Below are positions 19,187 to 29,755 of a DNA stretch of 64,000 nucleotides, piece by piece. The first letter of the stretch is position 1. Every line of letters starts with the position of its first letter. The position numbers were made by a program, and so were the translations under genes. The notes beneath the pieces were generated by a model. The model searched no databases, was not told the origin of the DNA, and worked only from the letters and a program-made list of their open reading frames with translations. This DNA comes from Exiguobacterium sp. BMC-KP (GTDB taxonomy: Bacteria > Bacillota > Bacilli > Exiguobacteriales > Exiguobacteriaceae), in NCBI RefSeq assembly GCF_001275385.1, contig NZ_LGIW01000015.1:1240001-1304000 (forward strand). Direction: 5' to 3'.

Positions 19187-19966
19187 TTAGTTCGATTTAA
19201 TTCGTTCTAATTCATAAAGGAAGTTGTCGTTCAAGATTTTAATGTACGTTCCTTTCATTCCGAGTGAACGTGACTCGATGACACCAGCACTTTCGAGCTT
19301 ACGAAGCGCGTTGACGATAACGGAACGAGTGATACCGACGCGATCCGCAATCTTTGAAGCGACGAGTAACCCTTCATTTCCTTCGAGTTCTTCGAAGATA
19401 TGTTCAATCGCTTCGAGTTCAGAATAAGACAATGAATTGATTGCCATCTGGACAACTGCTTTCTTACGTGCCTTGTCTTCTGCCTCATGTGCCTTCTCAC
19501 GAAGGATTTCCATTCCAACGACTGTCGCACCGTACTCAGCAAGCACAAGGTCTTCTTCGTTGAAGTCTTCGACCATACGACCAAGGACAAGCGTACCAAG
19601 TCGTTCTCCACCACCGATAATGGGTACGATCGTCGTTTTCGACGTTTCGAACGTATCACGGTTGTCGACTGGGAATGCCGTATGTTCGCTATCGATGGCA
19701 ATGTTTGCTGTCGTTTCAGTGACGTTAAATAATTTTTTCGTATAATCTTCCGGGAATTGACGTTCTTCTAAGAAACCACGGACCCGGTCATTTTCGATTT
19801 GTTGCTTGATTGCGATACCCAGTAACTTACCGCGCCGACTTACGATGAACGTGTTTGATTCCATGACTTCACTGAGACGGTCAGCCATGACCTTGAAATC
19901 AACATGTGTGCTCGCTTCCTGTTGTAACATCGTATTCAGCTTCCGCGTTTTCGCCAATAAATTCAT
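19187..19966 (-). CDS. codY: CodY, GTP/branched-chain amino acid-responsive global repressor
   Basis: Start at 19966 (259 residues), with GGAGG 8 bases upstream and the family start [11 protein letters not shown]. Residues 1-155 form the GAF domain that binds isoleucine/valine/leucine; the C-terminus is a winged helix-turn-helix ([23 protein letters not shown]). CodY controls nutrient-scavenging genes and, in Bacillus, motility. It is the last gene of the xerC–hslV–hslU–codY operon. Confidence 0.98.
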   Translation of the reverse strand: MNLLAKTRKLNTMLQQEASTHVDFKVMADRLSEVMESNTFIVSRRGKLLGIAIKQQIENDRVRGFLEERQFPEDYTKKLFNVTETTANIAIDSEHTAFPVDNRDTFETSKTTIVPIIGGGERLGTLVLGRMVEDFNEEDLVLAEYGATVVGMEILREKAHEAEDKARKKAVVQMAINSLSYSELEAIEHIFEELEGNEGLLVASKIADRVGITRSVIVNALRKLESAGVIESRSLGMKGTYIKILNDNFLYELERIKSN

Positions 19967-19982
19967 TTTTTCTTCCTCCACT

Positions 19983-21356
19983 TTATAAGATGAACTGACT
20001 TAAGTCACGATCATCTGCTACTTTTCCAACTCGATCCGTCACGTATTGTGGCGTGATCGTCACATCCGTTTCCGGCATGTCTGCTGCTTCAAAGGATAAT
20101 TCTTCGAGGACACGCTCCATGATCGTATACAATCGTCGCGCTCCGATATTATCCGTCTCATCGTTCACTTGTGCAGCAATCCGTGCGATTTCACGAATGG
20201 CTTCTTCTGTAAAGGTGACATGAACGTGTTCTGCCCCTAGTAATGCTTTATATTGTTTGAGTAATGCTTGATTCGGTTCAGTCAAAATTTTCACAAAGTC
20301 ATCTTCTGTCAAACTGTCGAGTTCGACACGAATCGGGAAACGACCTTGGAGTTCAGGAATCAGATCAGATGGTTTTGCCATGTGGAAGGCACCCGCAGCG
20401 ATAAATAAGATATGATCCGTCTTGACTGGTCCATATTTCGTGACGATTGTTGATCCTTCAACGATCGGCAAGATATCCCGCTGAACACCTTCCCGTGAAA
20501 CACCAGCTGAATCATGTCCTTTTGTCGCAATCTTATCGATCTCATCGACGAAGATAATGCCCATTTGTTCTGCACGACGTACTGCTTCGTCATGGACTTC
20601 GTTCAAGTCAAGCAGTCGTTCCGCTTCTTCTGCCGTTAAGATTGGACGTGCTTCCTTGACCGTGAGTTGACGCTTCTTCGTTTTCTTCGGCATGACTTGT
20701 CCGAGCATATCCTGAAGATTCGCGAGTCCTTCCATGCCTTGTTGCCCTGAGAACAAATCAACTTGCCGTTCTTCAACATCGACTTCGATCATCCGATCTT
20801 CAAGTTGACCGGTCAGCAATTGCTGTCGGAGTAGCGAACGATCTGCTGTCGCTTCCGATGTATCCGGCTCTTGTTGCTTTTGGTTGCCACCGAACAACAT
20901 TTCAAATGGATTCGTTCCGCCCCCAAGACCAGATGACGCTTTTTTGCCAGACAACGCATCAACGATTCGCTCATTCGCTACTGCTTCCGCTCGATCTTTG
21001 AGTGCTTCTTTTTTCTCATCTTTGACAAGACGGAGAGAAGCTTCCACCAGATCCCGCACCATGGATTCCACGTCACGACCGACATACCCTACCTCAGTGA
21101 ACTTCGTCGCTTCGATCTTGACAAACGGTGCCCGGACGAGTTTTGCAAGCCGTCGTGCAATCTCTGTCTTTCCGACACCCGTCGGTCCGATCATCAGAAT
21201 GTTCTTTGGTGTGACTTCATCTCGCATCGACGCATCGAGCAACTGTCGACGGTATCGATTTCGTAAAGCAATCGCCACCGCTCGTTTTGCATCTGCTTGC
21301 CCGATGACATGTTCATTCAACTTCTCGACGATTTGTCTTGGCGTCAATTCATGCAT
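19983..21356 (-). CDS. hslU: HslU (ClpY), AAA+ unfoldase of the HslUV protease
   Basis: A 457-residue AAA+ ATPase starting [20 protein letters not shown]. Walker A GPTGVGKT is at residues 57-64 and Walker B is in [11 protein letters not shown]. The I-domain lies between about 110 and 235. It feeds substrates to HslV, whose gene overlaps it by 8 bases. Confidence 0.97.
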   Translation of the reverse strand: MHELTPRQIVEKLNEHVIGQADAKRAVAIALRNRYRRQLLDASMRDEVTPKNILMIGPTGVGKTEIARRLAKLVRAPFVKIEATKFTEVGYVGRDVESMVRDLVEASLRLVKDEKKEALKDRAEAVANERIVDALSGKKASSGLGGGTNPFEMLFGGNQKQQEPDTSEATADRSLLRQQLLTGQLEDRMIEVDVEERQVDLFSGQQGMEGLANLQDMLGQVMPKKTKKRQLTVKEARPILTAEEAERLLDLNEVHDEAVRRAEQMGIIFVDEIDKIATKGHDSAGVSREGVQRDILPIVEGSTIVTKYGPVKTDHILFIAAGAFHMAKPSDLIPELQGRFPIRVELDSLTEDDFVKILTEPNQALLKQYKALLGAEHVHVTFTEEAIREIARIAAQVNDETDNIGARRLYTIMERVLEELSFEAADMPETDVTITPQYVTDRVGKVADDRDLSQFIL

Positions 21357-21900
21357 GGTCGTTGCCTCCGATCGTTTCTAGGATGATTTGATCGTTCGTA
21401 AAGACACAGAGTTCCCCAGCCGTTTCAAGCGCTGCTCGGGCAATTTCTTCTGCTGTGAGATGACTAGCATGTCGAGCTAACGCACGACCTGCAGCAAGCG
21501 CATAGTTACCACCTGAACCGATGGCAAGAATACCGTCGTCCGGTTCAATGACTTCACCGTTTCCGGATACGAGCAATAGATGTGTACCATCCATGACAAG
21601 TAAGAGTGCTTCTAATTGACGCAACATCTTATCTCCACGCCATTCCTTTGCTAGTTCAACTGCTGCCCGTTGTAAGTTCCCGTTATACATTTCGAGCTTT
21701 GCTTCGAATTTCTCAAAGAGTGTAAACGCATCTGCAACACTTCCTGCAAATCCGGCAATGACTTTGCCACCATAGAGGCGCCGTACTTTTTTCGCACTTT
21801 TCTTCATGATGACTTGGTTTCCGAAAGTCACCTGTCCGTCCCCGCTCATCGCGGATTGTCCGTTATGTTGAATCGCAAAAATCGTCGTTGCATGAAACAT
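21349..21900 (-). CDS. hslV: HslV (ClpQ), proteasome-like peptidase
   Basis: A 183-residue N-terminal-nucleophile hydrolase. The frame starts [14 protein letters not shown] with GGGAGG upstream, so the conserved TTI is at residues 5-7 rather than at residue 2 as in Escherichia coli. B. subtilis ClpQ has SSFHATTI and uses serine. The fold motifs [22 protein letters not shown] and [14 protein letters not shown] are present. Confidence 0.96.
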   Translation of the reverse strand: MFHATTIFAIQHNGQSAMSGDGQVTFGNQVIMKKSAKKVRRLYGGKVIAGFAGSVADAFTLFEKFEAKLEMYNGNLQRAAVELAKEWRGDKMLRQLEALLLVMDGTHLLLVSGNGEVIEPDDGILAIGSGGNYALAAGRALARHASHLTAEEIARAALETAGELCVFTNDQIILETIGGNDHA

Positions 21901-21914
21901 GAGTGTTTCCTCCC

Positions 21915-22793
21915 TTAGGCACGAGGATGTGCTTGTTGATAAACATGTCGCAATCGTTCCGTCGTTACGTGTGTATACTGTCCGGTCGTCGACAGCGATG
22001 CATGACCGAGTAACTCTTGGACGACTCGCAAATCGGCGCCTCTCTCCAGTAAATCAGTAGCGAAACTATGACGAAGTGCATGTGGTGTCACATGTTTCCC
22101 AACGAGCTGCTCCCCTTTTTTCATGATCTTTCGAATCGCATCCGTCGTTAATCGACGCCCTGAATGAGACAAGAATAACGCTTGTTCATGACCCGTGACT
22201 GGATCTCGTGATGGTAAGTATTGTTCTAATGCTTCTTTTGCAAAGGTTCCAATTGGCGCGATGCGCTCTTTCCCACCTTTTCCATACACATGAACGTAAG
22301 AGTTGTCAGACGCGAGGTCACGAAGATCCAGTTGAACGATCTCGCTGACCCGCATCCCCGTCGCATATAAAAGTTCCACTAGCGCTACATTCCGGTTACC
22401 GAGCGTATCACTCGATCGAAAAGCATCGAGGAAACGTTCATATTCCGTAGGAACGAGGAATGTCGGAAGTCCTTGTTGTCGTTTTGGTGCTTTTAATCCA
22501 TCAAATGGATTCGGTTCATCGGTGTCACGTGTCAAAAAACGACCAAATTGTTTGAGGCAGGAAACTTTTTGTGCAATCGTTGCCTGCGCCAGCTCCTGAT
22601 CGTAAAGAGCATACAAATAACGCCGTGCACTTGCCAATTCAATCGATCGTAACTGATGATCGCGGCAAAAAGCGGCGTATTGTCGAAGTGTTTGATCATA
22701 AGAGCGACCTGTATTCGGAGATAATTGACGTTCAATATGAACATACCGCATGAACTCTTCTAGCAGTCGCTCAAAAGCAGTGTCTATCTCCAT
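21915..22793 (-). CDS. xerC: XerC/CodV, tyrosine recombinase for dimer resolution
   Basis: Start set at 22793 (292 residues) because AAGGGGG sits about 8 bases before it; an upstream ATG at 22820 has a weaker site. An N-terminal SAM-like core-binding domain (about 8-90) precedes the catalytic domain. Catalytic residues are seen in [21 protein letters not shown] and [14 protein letters not shown]. It acts with a XerD partner at dif. It opens the codV–clpQ–clpY–codY type operon. Confidence 0.95.
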   Translation of the reverse strand: MEIDTAFERLLEEFMRYVHIERQLSPNTGRSYDQTLRQYAAFCRDHQLRSIELASARRYLYALYDQELAQATIAQKVSCLKQFGRFLTRDTDEPNPFDGLKAPKRQQGLPTFLVPTEYERFLDAFRSSDTLGNRNVALVELLYATGMRVSEIVQLDLRDLASDNSYVHVYGKGGKERIAPIGTFAKEALEQYLPSRDPVTGHEQALFLSHSGRRLTTDAIRKIMKKGEQLVGKHVTPHALRHSFATDLLERGADLRVVQELLGHASLSTTGQYTHVTTERLRHVYQQAHPRA

Positions 22794-22835
22794 GAATGCG
22801 CCCCCTTCTGACCATTTCATTCTCGAATCGCCCTT

Positions 22836-22864
22836 AGCATAGCACAGACCAAGTAGTCTGACAA
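22836..22864 (-). promoter_or_regulatory. Promoter of the xerC–hslV–hslU–codY operon
   Basis: Minus strand: TTGTCA (22859-22864), 17 bases, TATGCT (22836-22841), with TGC directly before the -10 (extended -10). It is well placed for the xerC start at 22793. The heptamer TTGGTCT occurs twice, exactly 20 bases apart, at 22866-22872 and 22846-22852, flanking the -35. Confidence 0.7.
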
Positions 22865-22920
22865 TAGACCAAAAACCGAAAAATTAACGAAATTATCGCG
22901 CTTTTGTGACAAATTAAGAA

Positions 22921-22959
22921 ATGGGGAGAAAGAGCGCTGAATCACGCCTTTCTCCCCAT
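22921..22959 (-). terminator. Terminator-like hairpin after trmFO
   Basis: A long inverted repeat, ATGGGGAGAAAG with CTTTCTCCCCAT, encloses a 15-base loop just after the trmFO stop. The following T-tract on the minus strand is imperfect (TTTCTTAATTTG). Confidence 0.7.
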
Positions 22960-22965
22960 CAAAAA

Positions 22966-24270
22966 TCACATATCCGTAAAATCTTTGATTGCTTCAAGTG
23001 CTCGCTCTGCATAGAGCGCATACTTCTCTGGTTTTTTCATTCGAACTGGGTGACCAGCGAGTGCTGGCACCAATCCGAAGTTGGCATTCATTGGCTGGAA
23101 GTTCTTCCCTTCCGTCGTCGTGATATAGTGCGACATCGCACCCATCATCGTCTCTTGTGGGAACGCAACCGGTTCTGCCTCATTAATGAGACGCGCCGCG
23201 TTGATCCCTGCTGTCAAACCTGACGCTGCAGACTCGACATATCCTTCAACACCTGTCATTTGTCCAGCAAAGAACAAGTCGTCACGTGTACGTGTCTGAT
23301 ACGTTGGTTTTAACAAGTTTGGTGAGTTAACGAACGTATTACGATGCATAACGCCATAACGGACGATTTCTGCATTCTCAAGACCAGGAATCAGTCGGAT
23401 GATTCGTTTTTGTTCGCCCCATTTTAAATGCGTTTGGAATCCAACAAGGTTGAATAATGTTCCGGCTGAATTGTCCTGACGTAACTGGACAACAGCATAA
23501 GGTCGTTTACCTGTCTTCGGATCTTCGAGTCCAACTGGCTTCATTGGTCCAAACAATAATGTTTTCGGTCCACGTGAAGCGAGAACTTCAAATGGCATAC
23601 ATCCTTCGAAGTAAATCTCTTTTTCGAATTCCTTGAGTGGCACGACTTCGGCATTGATTAATTCATCATAGAAGAGTTGGAATTCTTCTTCCGTCATTGG
23701 GCAATTCAAGTAGGCTGCTTCACCCTTATCGTAACGTGATTTCAAGTACACCTTCTCACGATCGATCGTGTCCCCATCGAGAATTGGTGCCGCTGCATCG
23801 AAGAAGTACAGATAGTCTTCACCTGTGAATTGTTTGAGTGATTCCGATAACGCAGCACTCGTCAGTGGACCAGTCGCGACGATCGTTGGACCATCTGGAA
23901 TCGCTTCGATTTCTTCATGATGGACCGTGACGTTCGGATGGTTTTTCAACGTTTCCGTCACGTATCCTGCAAAGTCATGTCGGTCGACGGCAAGTGCGCC
24001 ACCTGCTGGGACACTTGCTAAGTCTGCTGCTTTCATGATTAAGGAATCGAGCTGACGCATCTCTTCCTTTAAAACACCGACTGCATTCGTTAACTGGTTT
24101 GCTCGAAGTGAATTCGAACAGACGAGTTCAGCGAATTGGTCTGTATGGTGCGCGGGTGTCTGCTTGACAGGCCGCATTTCATATAAGTCTACTTGTACGC
24201 CGCGTTTTGCAAGTTGCCATGCTGCTTCAGAACCTGCAAGTCCCGCGCCGATTACCGTTACACGTTTCAA
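22966..24270 (-). CDS. trmFO: TrmFO, folate/FAD-dependent tRNA m5U54 methyltransferase
   Basis: A 434-residue flavoprotein of the GidA-like family. The FAD-binding motif [14 protein letters not shown] is at residues 8-21, and C-terminal [19 protein letters not shown] is typical. It makes ribothymidine at tRNA position 54 using methylenetetrahydrofolate, as known for Gram-positives. It starts 4 bases after topA. Confidence 0.97.
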   Translation of the reverse strand: MKRVTVIGAGLAGSEAAWQLAKRGVQVDLYEMRPVKQTPAHHTDQFAELVCSNSLRANQLTNAVGVLKEEMRQLDSLIMKAADLASVPAGGALAVDRHDFAGYVTETLKNHPNVTVHHEEIEAIPDGPTIVATGPLTSAALSESLKQFTGEDYLYFFDAAAPILDGDTIDREKVYLKSRYDKGEAAYLNCPMTEEEFQLFYDELINAEVVPLKEFEKEIYFEGCMPFEVLASRGPKTLLFGPMKPVGLEDPKTGKRPYAVVQLRQDNSAGTLFNLVGFQTHLKWGEQKRIIRLIPGLENAEIVRYGVMHRNTFVNSPNLLKPTYQTRTRDDLFFAGQMTGVEGYVESAASGLTAGINAARLINEAEPVAFPQETMMGAMSHYITTTEGKNFQPMNANFGLVPALAGHPVRMKKPEKYALYAERALEAIKDFTDM

Positions 24271-24273
24271 CGG

Positions 24274-26370
24274 TCATTCCTCCTCTTGCTCCTGATCGAT
24301 GCGTGTTTCATGATGTCCACAAGATGTACATTCTACTTTCACACCGTTCTTGATTTTCTTTTGTACCATCATACTGCTACAAACCGGACATGGTTCTTCG
24401 ACCGGTTTATCCCATGAGACGAACTCACACTCTGGATAGTTCGAGCATCCGTAGAACAAACGACCTTTTTTACTCCGTCGTTCAACGATGTCACCTGTTC
24501 CACATGTCGGACACTTCACACCAATCTCAACTTGGATTGGTTTCGTGTTGCGACATTCTGGGAAGTTCGAGCACGCCATGAACTTACCATAACGTCCCAT
24601 TTTGATGACCATAGCATGACCACAGACTTCACAATCTTCACCGGCGGGTTCATCCTTGATTTCAATCTTCTCAATCTCTGCTTCTGCTCGCGTCAGACGC
24701 TTCGCAAACGATTTGTAAATTGGATCGACGACTTCCGTCCACTGCATGTCACCTTTTTCGATCGCATCGAGTAACGCTTCCATGTCTGCCGTGAACTGAA
24801 CGGTGATGAACTCTTGGAAATAATCACTGATCATGTCGATGACAAGTTCCCCAAGTTCTGTCGGTAAGAATTTCTTCTCTTCGAGCGTCACGTAGCCACG
24901 CTTTTGAATCGTGTCTAGCGTTGGTGCGTATGTCGACGGACGACCAATCCCGAGTTCTTCCATTGCCCGGACAAGACGTGCCTCCGTATAACGTGGTGGC
25001 GGCTGTGTGAAGTGTTGTTTCGGTTCAATCGCTGACTGCTTCAGTTCTTCCCCTTCATCAAGTGGAGGAAGTAATCCTTCTTTGACGTCGGTGACTGCTT
25101 CGTCATCTGTATCTTCGATGTAGACTTTCATGAAGCCTGGGAATTTAACCGTCGATCCGTTCGCACGGAATGTGACGTCGTTCGATAGGAGATCAATTTT
25201 AACGGTATCGAGAATCGCCGGCGCCATCTGACTCGCGACGAATCGTTCCCAGATCAATTTGTATAGGCGGAACTGATCACGTGAGAGATACGATTTGACG
25301 AGTTGAGGCTCGCGCATCGTTGAAGTCGGACGAACTGCTTCGTGCGCATCCTGAGAGTTTGCTGATTTCTTCTCTTTGCGTTTCTCACTTGCGATATATT
25401 CTTTTCCGTAAGCTTGTTCGATGAAACCATGCGCTTCAAGATTCGCTGTTTCAGACGTCCGGGTCGAATCGGTACGCATGTACGTGATCAAACCGACCGT
25501 TCCTTCTTTTCCGATCTCAATTCCTTCGTATAGCTGTTGCGCAATCATCATCGTCTTCTTCGCCCGGAAGTTTAGTTTACGCGCCGCTTCCTGTTGCAAG
25601 GAACTTGTCGTAAAAGGTAGCGCTGGATTTCGCTTCCGTTCTTTTTTCGTGACCGAATCGACCGTGAAGTCTTCCGAGAGTTGATTCAAGATTTGATCGA
25701 CTTCTTCTTGCGAATGAAGTTCACGTTTCTTACCATCAACTCCATAGAAGTTCGCTTCGAGCTTTTCACCGTTTGCATCAAGTTCTAGTTTGATCGTCCA
25801 GTATTCTTCTGGCATGAACGCATTAATTTCTTGCTCCCGATCGATGATCATCTTGACAGCAACGGATTGAACGCGTCCTGCAGACAATCCTTTTTTAATC
25901 TTTTTCCATAATAACGGACTCATGCTGTAACCGACAAGGCGGTCCAAGATACGACGTGCTTGCTGTGCATCGACAAGATCATAGTTGAGCTTGCGTGGTC
26001 GCTTGAACGAATCCTTGATAGCATCCTTCGTGATTTCATTGAAGACTACGCGGCATTCCGTTGACTCATCAACGCCTAGTGCTTTTGCTAAATGCCATGC
26101 GATCGCTTCCCCCTCACGGTCGGGGTCGGCTGCGAGATAGATTTTTTGTGCTTTTTTCGCAGCTGTCTTGAGTTCTTTTAAGACCGGACCTTTACCACGA
26201 ATCGTGATATATTTCGGTTCATAGTCATGTTCGACGTCGACTCCCATTTGGCTTTTCGGCAAGTCAATGACGTGCCCCATCGACGCTTTCACGGTATAGT
26301 TGGATCCGAGATAACGTTTAATGGTTTTTGCCTTAGCGGGTGACTCGACGATTACTAGATATTTTGCCAT
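24274..26370 (-). CDS. topA: TopA, DNA topoisomerase I
   Basis: A 698-residue type IA topoisomerase. The Toprim domain is N-terminal ([28 protein letters not shown]), and the catalytic tyrosine is in [12 protein letters not shown]. Three C-terminal zinc-finger modules ([35 protein letters not shown]) are present. It relaxes negative supercoils. A promoter for it lies inside the end of dprA. Confidence 0.98.
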   Translation of the reverse strand: MAKYLVIVESPAKAKTIKRYLGSNYTVKASMGHVIDLPKSQMGVDVEHDYEPKYITIRGKGPVLKELKTAAKKAQKIYLAADPDREGEAIAWHLAKALGVDESTECRVVFNEITKDAIKDSFKRPRKLNYDLVDAQQARRILDRLVGYSMSPLLWKKIKKGLSAGRVQSVAVKMIIDREQEINAFMPEEYWTIKLELDANGEKLEANFYGVDGKKRELHSQEEVDQILNQLSEDFTVDSVTKKERKRNPALPFTTSSLQQEAARKLNFRAKKTMMIAQQLYEGIEIGKEGTVGLITYMRTDSTRTSETANLEAHGFIEQAYGKEYIASEKRKEKKSANSQDAHEAVRPTSTMREPQLVKSYLSRDQFRLYKLIWERFVASQMAPAILDTVKIDLLSNDVTFRANGSTVKFPGFMKVYIEDTDDEAVTDVKEGLLPPLDEGEELKQSAIEPKQHFTQPPPRYTEARLVRAMEELGIGRPSTYAPTLDTIQKRGYVTLEEKKFLPTELGELVIDMISDYFQEFITVQFTADMEALLDAIEKGDMQWTEVVDPIYKSFAKRLTRAEAEIEKIEIKDEPAGEDCEVCGHAMVIKMGRYGKFMACSNFPECRNTKPIQVEIGVKCPTCGTGDIVERRSKKGRLFYGCSNYPECEFVSWDKPVEEPCPVCSSMMVQKKIKNGVKVECTSCGHHETRIDQEQEEE

Positions 26371-26416
26371 TGCAATCGCTCCCTATTAGAGGCGTACTCG
26401 TATTTTAATCTCACTT

Positions 26417-26446
26417 ATCATAGTAGTCTCGATTCCCATTTGTCAA
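26417..26446 (-). promoter_or_regulatory. topA promoter within the dprA 3' end
   Basis: Minus strand: perfect TTGACA (26441-26446), 18 bases, TATGAT (26417-26422). The -10 overlaps the dprA stop codon and the topA ATG is at 26370. Confidence 0.75.
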
Positions 26447-27245
26447 CGTTCAGCCGAATACTTTTTGAAACTTCTTCCGGATCAAGGAGTGGAATCGCTC
26501 CTTCTGCGATCAATTGATTCGTTCCTGTAAAGAACGATTCAGTCGGGCAACCGGGTAGACAATAGACATCTTTCCCTTGATCGAGGGCGTGACTTGCTGT
26601 GTTCATCGTACCACTTCGTTTTGCTGCTTCAACGATAATCAACGATGAGGATAACCCAGCAATGATTCGGTTTCGTTCTAAAAATTGAATTTTTTGAATC
26701 GGTGTTCCGGGTGGGTATTCGGAGAGAAGAAGACCGTGTGAGAGGATCCGCTCAAAAAGAGTGGAATGGGAAGTAGGATAAAGTCGATCAAGTCCTCCAG
26801 CGAGAACAGCAATTGTTTTCTGTTGATGTTTTAAGGAAAGGCGATGAACGAGGGCATCAATACCATAAGCTCCACCGGAGACGGTGACGAGATCTGGATG
26901 AAAGAAGGATTGCAGGAAACGCATCCGGGAAAGATGTTGCGGTGAAGGAGTTCGGCTACCAATGATACTGACGCGCGGAAGAGTCAGGTGAGAGGGATCA
27001 CCGCGATAAAAGAGGGCATAGACAGGTTGAGGGATCGTAAGTAACATCGCCGGAAACAGCGGATCCCCTTTAACTAAAATCGACTGCTCGATCTGCTCTA
27101 GAAGTAGCGCTTGTTCATAACGATTTCGAAGACGTTTGGAAACAGGCAGTTCATGACTTGGAACGATGCCGAATTGCTCAATCAACTGGACGATCGTGTA
27201 TGGTACCTGACACATCGCGAAGCGGACATACAGTTCACGTTTCAT
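26418..27245 (-). CDS. dprA: DprA/Smf, DNA-processing protein for transformation
   Basis: A 275-residue protein with the DprA Rossmann core: VSIIGSRTPS, GGAYGIDALVHRLS, AGGLDRLYP and LPGCPTESFFTGTNQLIAEGA. In competent bacteria DprA binds incoming single-stranded DNA and loads RecA. It is at the short end of the family, without an obvious C-terminal winged-helix extension. The gene lies between topA and sucD, as in Bacillus. Confidence 0.95.
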   Translation of the reverse strand: MKRELYVRFAMCQVPYTIVQLIEQFGIVPSHELPVSKRLRNRYEQALLLEQIEQSILVKGDPLFPAMLLTIPQPVYALFYRGDPSHLTLPRVSIIGSRTPSPQHLSRMRFLQSFFHPDLVTVSGGAYGIDALVHRLSLKHQQKTIAVLAGGLDRLYPTSHSTLFERILSHGLLLSEYPPGTPIQKIQFLERNRIIAGLSSSLIIVEAAKRSGTMNTASHALDQGKDVYCLPGCPTESFFTGTNQLIAEGAIPLLDPEEVSKSIRLNVDKWESRLL

Positions 27246-27269
27246 TAGATCAACGCTCCTTATTATATA

Positions 27270-27305
27270 GAAGAAAGCCGTCCTGATTTGATCAGGACAG
27301 CTTCT
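27270..27305 (-). terminator. Terminator hairpin after sucD
   Basis: A stem of about 14 base pairs built on GTCCTGAT/ATCAGGAC lies 10 bases past the sucD stop. In the minus direction it is followed by TTCTTCTATATAA. The plus direction has the better T-run, so it may be bidirectional although no plus-strand gene precedes it. Confidence 0.65.
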
Positions 27306-27315
27306 TTTTTTTGAA

Positions 27316-28233
27316 TTATTTGACTGTGCTGTTCGTTACACACTCGTCATAGATACCTGCTTCTTTAATGACACGGATTAACGTCTCACCAATGATTGCT
27401 GGTGTTTCTGCTACTTCAATTCCGTTCGCACGAAGTGTCTTGATTTTTTCAGCAGCTGTACCTTTACCACCAGAGATAATCGCACCTGCGTGACCCATCC
27501 GTTTACCAGCTGGAGCCGTTTGACCGCCGATGAAGCCGATAACTGGCTTCGTCATGTTCGCTTTGACCCATTCAGCAGCTTCTTCTTCCGCTGTTCCACC
27601 GATTTCGCCAAGCATGATGACTGCTTTTGTTTCTGGATCTTCATTGAACGCTTTGAGCGTATCGATGAAGTCTGTTCCGTTGACCGGATCTCCCCCGATA
27701 CCGACAGCTGTCGATTGACCAATACCTGCTGTCGTCAATTGATGGACAGCCTCATATGTCAATGTCCCAGAACGCGAGACGATTCCGACATGACCTGGTG
27801 TATGGATATATCCTGGCATGATACCAAGCTTCGCAACACCTGGAGTGATGACGCCTGGACAGTTCGGTCCGATGAGACGAACTGGCTTGCCATCGAGGTA
27901 ACGTTTTACTTTGACCATATCAAGAACTGGAATACCTTCTGTGATACAGATGATCAGTGCGATGTTCGCATCTGCTGCTTCCATGATTGCATCCGCTGCG
28001 AATGCTGGTGGTACGTAGATGATAGATGCGTTCGCACCCGTTTTTTCGACTGCTTGTGCGACCGTATCAAAAACAGGAACACCACCGAGTACTTCCGTAC
28101 CGCCTTTTCCTGGTGTAACACCGCCTACGAGGTTTGTTCCGTAGTCGATCATCTGTTCACCATGGAACATTCCTTGGTTACCTGTAATCCCCTGAATAAT
28201 AACTTTCGTCGATTCGTTCACCCAAATACTCAT
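27316..28233 (-). CDS. sucD: SucD, succinyl-CoA synthetase alpha subunit
   Basis: A 305-residue CoA-binding subunit. CoA-binding Rossmann domain is N-terminal ([12 protein letters not shown]), and the phosphorylated histidine lies in [11 protein letters not shown] in the C-terminal domain. With SucC it makes ATP/GTP and succinate in the TCA cycle. GGGGGAG is 8-9 bases upstream of the ATG. Confidence 0.98.
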   Translation of the reverse strand: MSIWVNESTKVIIQGITGNQGMFHGEQMIDYGTNLVGGVTPGKGGTEVLGGVPVFDTVAQAVEKTGANASIIYVPPAFAADAIMEAADANIALIICITEGIPVLDMVKVKRYLDGKPVRLIGPNCPGVITPGVAKLGIMPGYIHTPGHVGIVSRSGTLTYEAVHQLTTAGIGQSTAVGIGGDPVNGTDFIDTLKAFNEDPETKAVIMLGEIGGTAEEEAAEWVKANMTKPVIGFIGGQTAPAGKRMGHAGAIISGGKGTAAEKIKTLRANGIEVAETPAIIGETLIRVIKEAGIYDECVTNSTVK

Positions 28234-28246
28234 CTTTAGCTCCCCC

Positions 28247-29407
28247 TTACTTCACGAGCGCAGCGATTTTTTCTGCGCCGTCTGCCATTGATGTAGCTGC
28301 TGTAATCGCTAGACCTGAATCTTTGAGAATTTGTTTCCCTGCATCAACGTTCGTACCTTCAAGACGAACGACGAGTGGAAGTTCGAGTCCGACTTCTTTT
28401 GTCGCCGCAACGATACCTTCAGCAATGACATCACATTTCATGATTCCACCGAAGATGTTGACGAAAATCCCTTTAACGTTCTCGTCTGATAAAATCAGTT
28501 TGAAGGCTTCTGTTACTTTCTCCTTCGTCGCACCACCACCGACATCAAGGAAGTTCGCAGGATCACCACTGAAGTGTTTGATGATATCCATCGTCGCCAT
28601 GGCAAGACCAGCACCATTGACGAGACAGCCGATATTCCCATCAAGCGCGATATAGTTCAAATCACTCTTCGACGCTTCGACTTCACGTGGATCTTCTTCT
28701 GTTTCGTCACGTAACGCTACGATATCCGCATGACGATACAATGCGTTTGAATCGAAGTTCAACTTCGCATCGAGTGCGATGACTTCGCCATCCTTCGTCG
28801 TAACGAGTGGGTTGATTTCTGCAATCGAACAATCCTTGTCGACGAAGAAATTATAGAGTTTTGTGACCATACCGACGAACTTGTTGACGAGCTTCACTGG
28901 AACGCCCATTGCGAACGCAAGTTTACGCGCTTGGAACCCTTGAAGACCGACTGCAGGATCGACGACTTCTTTAATGATTTTTTCTGGTGTCGCTTCCGCC
29001 ACCTCTTCGATGTCCATACCACCTTCACTTGAACCCATGATGACGACACGACCTGTCACACGATCAAGTACGATTCCAAGATAGTATTCTTTGTCAATCG
29101 CACAACCTTCTTCGACGAGAAGACGTTGAACGACTTTTCCTTCTGGACCTGTTTGGTGCGTGACGAGCGTTTTGCCGAGTAACTCCGTCGCATATTCCTT
29201 CACTTCTTCTTGCGATTTTGCAAGCTTGACGCCACCTGCTTTACCGCGTCCCCCCGCGTGAATTTGAGCTTTAACGACTTTAATCGGGCCTGACAATTGT
29301 TCTGATGCATCAACCGCCTCTTCGACGGTGAAGGCTGCGATTCCGTTTGGTACGGGTACACCGTACGAACGAAGTAATTCTTTTGCCTGATACTCATGTA
29401 CATTCAT
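28247..29407 (-). CDS. sucC: SucC, succinyl-CoA synthetase beta subunit
   Basis: A 386-residue ATP-grasp subunit beginning [20 protein letters not shown]. It shows the nucleotide loop [18 protein letters not shown] and C-terminal motifs NINPLV-like (IAEINPLVT) and [12 protein letters not shown]. First gene of a two-gene operon, with its own promoter immediately upstream and 13 bases before sucD. Confidence 0.98.
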   Translation of the reverse strand: MNVHEYQAKELLRSYGVPVPNGIAAFTVEEAVDASEQLSGPIKVVKAQIHAGGRGKAGGVKLAKSQEEVKEYATELLGKTLVTHQTGPEGKVVQRLLVEEGCAIDKEYYLGIVLDRVTGRVVIMGSSEGGMDIEEVAEATPEKIIKEVVDPAVGLQGFQARKLAFAMGVPVKLVNKFVGMVTKLYNFFVDKDCSIAEINPLVTTKDGEVIALDAKLNFDSNALYRHADIVALRDETEEDPREVEASKSDLNYIALDGNIGCLVNGAGLAMATMDIIKHFSGDPANFLDVGGGATKEKVTEAFKLILSDENVKGIFVNIFGGIMKCDVIAEGIVAATKEVGLELPLVVRLEGTNVDAGKQILKDSGLAITAATSMADGAEKIAALVK

Positions 29408-29446
29408 GAAAAAATCCCCCTTAACCCCTTTAGTTTCGGCTCTTTC

Positions 29447-29475
29447 ATTGTAGTTAAAATTGGAAGCGCTGTCTA
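29447..29475 (-). promoter_or_regulatory. sucCD promoter with an embedded cre-like site
   Basis: Minus strand: TAGACA (29470-29475), 17 bases, TACAAT (29447-29452). The 14-mer AGACAGCGCTTCCA (29461-29474) fits the CcpA cre consensus TGWAARCGYTTWCA at 11 of 14 positions and lies in the -35/spacer region, a place where CcpA binding would repress. Confidence 0.65.
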
Positions 29476-29494
29476 TCGTTATCGACCGAAAGCT

Positions 29495-29755
29495 TTATTT
29501 TTTCAGAATTTCATCTTGATCGAGACGATATAAAAAGGCAAATAACTCGGCGATGACACCATATAATTCTTCTGGAATCTGTTCTGATACTTGAACAGCA
29601 TCAAGTAACGTCATCAACGTCTCGTCCTGTCGAATTGGAATATCATGTTTTAATGCTTCTTCCAGAATTCGTTCCGCGATATGTTCCGATCCCTTAGCGA
29701 CGACTTTTGGGGCATGCATCTGTTCTTCGTAAGATAAGGCAATCGCTTTTTTCAT
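29495..29755 (-). CDS. FlhX/YlqH-type protein: stand-alone FlhB cytoplasmic C-terminal domain
   Basis: An 86-residue protein that aligns along its whole length with the 85-residue fragment FlhB releases by cleaving at NPTH. Matching blocks are MHAPKVVAKG (FlhB HMAPIVVAKG), the HDIPI segment (FlhB DVPIV) and ELFAFLYRLDQ (FlhB ETLAFVYQLKQ). There is no membrane helix. Similar free domains, called FlhX in Helicobacter and Campylobacter, can stand in for the FlhB fragment. It overlaps the upstream FliK-like gene by 4 bases. The function in Bacillales is not established. Confidence 0.88.
   Translation of the reverse strand: MKKAIALSYEEQMHAPKVVAKGSEHIAERILEEALKHDIPIRQDETLMTLLDAVQVSEQIPEELYGVIAELFAFLYRLDQDEILKK

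Noticed and set aside
27490-28239. A 249-codon open frame on the plus strand opposite sucD
   Set aside because: It is a shadow of sucD codon use: composition is odd (many Cys, Trp, Arg, Asp), there is no ribosome site, and sucD itself is certain.
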